Assembly (NCBI GenBank): GCA_013289015.1
Contig: JABDAV010000009.1
Coordinates: 1-57,270 of the forward strand
Direction: 5' to 3'
DNA length: 57,270 bases
From: Bacteroidota bacterium
GTDB lineage: Bacteria > Bacteroidota > Bacteroidia > Chitinophagales > Chitinophagaceae
Shown here: positions 53,506 to 57,270 of the stretch, piece after piece
How positions within the stretch are numbered: position 1 is the stretch's first letter
Layout: each line of letters starts with the position of its first letter
Position numbers and translations under genes: made by a program
Notes under the pieces: model-generated
Databases searched by the model: none
Seen by the model: the letters and a program-made list of their open reading frames with translations, nothing else
What the model was told of the DNA's origin: nothing

Positions 53506-56490
53506 TCAGAAACTTGCTCTCAGGCCAATTGTATAAGTGCGCGGATTAGGTATTACACCTGTTTCCAGGCCTTGGGCCAATGCAGGATAAGCGCCATAAT
53601 TTGCATTGGTAATTTCAGGATCATAGCCTGGATAACTGGTTATGCAAAACAAATTCTGGCCGCTTACATATACTTCTATGTTGGCAATTTTTGCTTTGGA
53701 TAGCAATGATTGCGGCAAGCGGTAAGCCAATGAAAGATTTCTGAGTTTTATATAACTCGCATCATATACATACCTGCTGCTGTGTATTGAATTGTTGCTT
53801 GACGGATCAAATGTTGGAATATTTGTTTCATGCTCAGGCGTCCAAACATTTAAGATGTCGGCATTGGTAGCATTTCTTGCATCACCCTGGCCTCCGAAAG
53901 TATAAGGAAATGTTCCTGAATATATCTGGTTGCCCTCACTTCCCTGGAACATTATGCTTAATGTAAAGTTTTTGTAGGAAAAATCATTTATAAAACCAAA
54001 TGTATACTTAGGATTGCCGTTGCCAATTAACATATAATCAGCAGGTGTATAAGTATTGTCTCCATTAACGTCGGTATATTTTGAATCACCAGGCTTCATG
54101 CCGTATGTGGCCGCTTTATCTGCTTCACTGGTTTTCCATGTGCCGAGGTATTGAAACCCGTAAAACTCGCCTAGCGGCTTACCTACTACAAGTATTGAAT
54201 TTCCATTTTGTGCAGAACCAACATTACCATTGATCACGCTATCCAAACCACCAAGACTTAATACTTTGTTACGGTTGAAGGCGAGTGTGAAATTCACATT
54301 CCATCGAAAATCTTTTGAGCTTACCGGTGTTCCTGCGATAGCAAATTCCAATCCTTTATTTTCGAGGCTTCCCAAATTGCGTTGGTAAGACTGTCCTCCG
54401 CCAACATAGAACAGCGATTGATAATTGTAAAGAAGGTCTGTTATTTTTTTATGATAAGCATCTGCAGTAAATGTCAGCCTGCCTTTTAAAAATCCTGCAT
54501 CTACACCTATGTTGGTTTCAGCATCGGTTTCCCATTTTAATGATGTAGATACGGGCGCGCCTAATGAGGTAGCAATAGTTAAAGTACCTCCATCGTAATA
54601 ATATCCCAGCGTTTGATTGGGACCTTGCGGACCGGTATTTATTTGAGCAATGGTTGCATAAGCCGGTACTGCCTGGTTGCCTGTAATACCCCAGCTTGCT
54701 CTTAATTTAAGATCTGAAAAAACCTTTGAATTATTCATGAAATTTTCTTTCGAAATATTCCATGCACCTGCTACAGAAGGAAAAGTGCTGTACTTCTGCG
54801 TAAGATGAGAGGAGCCATCTGAACGTACACTTGCAGTAAGCAAATATTTTTCTTTATAAGAATAATTTATTCTGCCCATATAAGACTGCAATGCATCAGA
54901 AGTATAGCCGGAACTTATTTTTTGTGTTTGACCTAAACCGAGATTGTAATAACCAAGAGCATACGTTGACAAGTTGGTTGATCTTGCAGTAAAATTCATT
55001 CCTTCGTACTTGTGCTGTTCATACAAAGCCGTTACTGTAATTGTATGATCGCCGAACTGGTGATTGTACGTAAGAAAATTACTATTTTGAAAACTCCATG
55101 ATTTTGCTGCTGAGTTTTGCGCATAATCATTTCCTATTAAACCATCAGCAGTTTCAGGGCCGCGCAATGATTGACCATAACTTGAATTAGCATCGTAAGT
55201 ATTATTTGTAGTGAACGTAAGGTCTCTTGCAATATGCCAGGTTAAAATGCCTGTTCCGTTTATATAGGTGCTGCTGTTATCATCTAACTGGTTGGTGGCT
55301 TGTGCAACAGGGTTTGTAGCATTGGAACCATACTGGGATTTAAGAATAAAATTTCCGGCACTGTCTCTTATTGGTGATGTTGGATCCCACTGGAAAGCCT
55401 GTGCAAAAGGATCTGTAATATCGCCCGCATAATTGTTATTGCGGCTCTTAGGCATAAGCACATTCAGATAAACCTTCACATCAATCTTATCATTGATCTT
55501 AAAGTTTACATTGGAATGAAAGATTGCTTTTTTATAATACTGGTTTAAGATCAAACCAGGCTGATCAAGATAATTAAAAGAGAAAAGATAGTTTACAGCA
55601 GGAGCGCCGCCCGAAACACTTAACTGGTAATTTTCTATCCATGGTTCCTGTGTTATCGCATCCTGCCAGTCTGTACCCGGGTTTTGTTTAAAGCTTTGCA
55701 GTTGTGCGTCTGAAAATGCAGGCGAAGTTCCTGTTGCCGCATTTTGTGCATTTAACGCACTTGCAAAATCATAGGCATCCATAAGATTTAATTTCTTTGG
55801 GATTTGCGCTTTACTGAACCATGGATTTATATCAACTCTCGCTTTTCCGGCTTTACCTGTTTTTGTGGTGATGATAACAACACCATTTGAACCTCTTGAA
55901 CCATATATTGCCGTAGCAGAAGCATCTTTTAATATTTCCATTGATTCAATGTCATTTACCGATATTGATTCAATGCTGCCGCCAATAAAGCCATCAATTA
56001 CATATAATGGTTCATTGGAACCCGTTATTGAATTGGCGCCACGTATCCTTATACTCAACCCATTACCGGGCTGGCCGCTATTGCCCTGTACAGCAACACC
56101 GGCAACGGTTCCCTGCAAAGCTTGCTCAATCCGAACCAACGGTCGTTTTACAATTTCATCTGATTTAACCGTACTGGTAGCGCCGGTAACATCTCTTTTC
56201 TTTTGCGTACCATATCCAACTACTACCACACTGTTTAAAGAGTTTACATCCTGTACCAATTCAATGGCGAGATTTGCTTGCCCGTTAACCGGGTATTCCT
56301 GTGTTTGATAGCCAACATAAGAAATTACAAGCACCGGATTTTTTTGGGTGATGGAACTAAATTGAAATATCCCCGAAGTATCGGTGATTGTAGAAGCTCC
56401 TGTTCCTTTAATTGTTATTGTTGCTCCTGCGAGCGGTACTCCTGTTTGGTCGGTTATCCTGCCACTTACGGGGTTCTGCTGCTTATCATA
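53506..56490 (-). pseudogene. SusC/RagA-family TonB-linked receptor, 5' end missing
   Basis: Outer-membrane importer partner of SusD. The open frame runs from 56490 to 53506 and contains the carboxypeptidase-like domain (PVSGRITDQTGVPLAGATI), the SusC signature VVVVGYGTQKKRDVTGA, the plug (IRIRGANSITGSNEPLYVIDG) and a full barrel ending in IGLRASF. At its 5' side it has neither start codon nor signal peptide: just before QQNPVSG the frame meets a stop codon (56491-56493) and the sequence turns into an oppositely oriented carbamoyltransferase. The first in-frame GTG (56334) lies inside the domain and is not a credible start. Lost perhaps 25-45 codons. As drawn, it cannot be exported; the cause may be rearrangement or misassembly. 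Confidence 0.85.
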
Positions 56491-56493
56491 TTA
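56473..56493. other. Junction joining two 5'-truncated genes
   Basis: susC homology on the minus strand reads up to the CAGCAGAAC codons (plus strand 56473-56481). Carbamoyltransferase homology on the plus strand starts at GCTTATCAT (56481 onward). The two meet within a few bases at CTGCTGC, with no promoter or spacer for either gene. This marks a breakpoint. Confidence 0.75.
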
Positions 56494-57215
56494 GTTTCGA
56501 AAAGCCCAAAAAACTATATGATGACATTGATGGCATGCAAAGCGCTTTTTTAGGACCATCTTATTCAAATCATGAAGTTGAAAAAGTAATAAGAAAATGC
56601 AACGCGAACTATATATACTTTGAAAATTTTAATGAGCTAACTGAAGTTATCAGTAAACATATTCATAATGGAAAAGTAATCGGTTGGTTCCAGGACAGAA
56701 TGGAATTCGGGCCGCGTGCATTGGGCAACAGAAGTATATTGGGCAACGCAACAAACGCGCAAATGCAAAGCATCATCAATCAAAAAATAAAGAAAAGAGA
56801 ATCGTTCAGGCCATTTGCGCCTTCCGTGCTGGAAGAAGATGTTGAACTATATTTTAAAGAGCTGAAATGTTCTCCATATATGTTGTTCGTTGCACAAAGC
56901 AACAGCGGTGTAAATGCGCCGGCAGTTATTCATGTTGATGGAACTGCAAGAATACAGACAGTAAATAAAAATGTACATCCGAAATTTCATGCACTTATAT
57001 CAGCATACAAAGAGTTAAGTGGTTGCGGCATGATTGTAAATACATCTTTCAATCAAAGAGGCGAGCCATTGGTTTGCACGCCGGCAGATGCATACGAAGC
57101 TTTTGTAAGAATGGGTCTGGATTTTTTAGTTATCAATAATTACATTTTTGATCATTCACTTCAACCATTACGGCAACTCAAAGGCATTCAAACTCAAAAT
57201 TTGATGCCTGATTAA
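56481..57215 (+). pseudogene. Carbamoyltransferase (NodU/CmcH family), C-terminal part only
   Basis: Only about 245 C-terminal residues of a normally 550-620-residue enzyme that transfers carbamoyl groups to sugars or antibiotic scaffolds are left. Present: AAYHISFEKPKKL, SAFLGPSYS, and the Carbam_trans_C domain with GKVIGWFQDRMEFGPRALGNR, SFRPFAPSVLEE, HVDGTARIQTV, MIVNTSFNQRGEP, ADAYEAFVRMGLDFLVI. The N-terminal HxxxH metal/catalytic domain is absent. The frame is open leftward into susC sequence without a native start codon. The first internal Met is in DGMQSAF. Carbamoyltransferases of this kind often belong to surface-polysaccharide clusters, which would lie beyond the window or the breakpoint. 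After 57215 the window holds 55 bases without a feature. Confidence 0.85.
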
Positions 57216-57270
57216 GCAACAATTAAATTATTGTATCTTTTTATTTGACAGAATCAACATATTTTTTTGG

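Noticed and set aside
56332-56334. GTG at 56334 as the start of susC
   Set aside because: It lies inside the carboxypeptidase-like domain and leaves no signal peptide; homology clearly continues upstream to about 56482.
48240-56490. Assigning a definite glycan target to the SusC/SusD locus
   Set aside because: GH3 and a GH71/99-like enzyme are compatible with beta-glucan, alpha-glucan or mannan; the sequence alone does not decide.

Overview
The window looks like an AT-rich chromosome segment of a Bacteroidota bacterium, most likely Chitinophagaceae or a close relative. The evidence is a SusC/SusD polysaccharide-utilisation locus, a GldJ-type gliding/type IX secretion (T9SS) lipoprotein, two proteins ending in T9SS type A sorting domains, a DUF4249/TonB-receptor operon, and promoters with the Bacteroidota -7 element TAnnTTTG. 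The taxon is inferred from gene content and style; no rRNA gene is present. I see no tRNA, rRNA or CRISPR array.

Layout. 12-6269: tripartite RND efflux operon (TolC-like, lipoprotein adaptor, permease) closed by a strong terminator. 6270-7704: repeat-rich accessory island with four palindromic REP-like hairpins around a REP-associated tyrosine transposase (RAYT), an 11-bp tandem repeat, and a 70-bp direct repeat bracketing the RAYT unit and duplicating the region upstream of the YkuK-like gene. 7705-18426: housekeeping genes (YkuK-like, SDR, DUF937-like, M23 peptidase, alaS, DUF1905, 2-oxoacid:ferredoxin oxidoreductase gamma-alpha subunit, a delta-60 repeat secreted protein, Bax-inhibitor-like). 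18620-27892: a DPP-IV-like S9 peptidase convergent with a four-gene outer-membrane operon (small exported protein, TonB-dependent receptor, DUF4249 lipoprotein, MG2-like protein). 28007-31201: fmt, small genes, a YghO-like acetyltransferase relative and a probable orphan WapI-type immunity protein. 31318-33850: ECF sigma factor, anti-sigma-like protein with a doubled N-terminal motif, and an outer-membrane barrel. 33987-40907: gldJ, a very large ThuA/sugar-dehydrogenase/PKD/cytochrome c fusion, an exported Gfo/Idh/MocA oxidoreductase and a lipocalin-like lipoprotein. 41037-48206: a frameshifted lipoprotein, cbpA-cbpM, a propeller lipoprotein, a seven-repeat T9SS cargo protein, an AsmA-like protein and rnpA-yidD. 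48240-56490: a SusC/SusD locus with a GH71/99-like and a GH3 enzyme. 56481-57215: the 3' half of a NodU/CmcH-type carbamoyltransferase.

The strongest second-look items are: (i) a junction near 56480 where two divergently oriented genes, susC and the carbamoyltransferase, both lose their 5' ends at the same place (rearrangement or assembly chimera); (ii) the RAYT/REP unit with its 70-bp flanking duplication; (iii) two neighbouring lipoprotein genes (40439-41518) that each read through only if a frameshift is corrected; and (iv) the multidomain exported redox protein beside an exported Gfo/Idh/MocA protein. I did not find a defence or mobile system clearly outside known families. The RAYT/REP arrangement and the TonB-receptor/DUF4249/MG2 operon are the least understood multi-part systems here.
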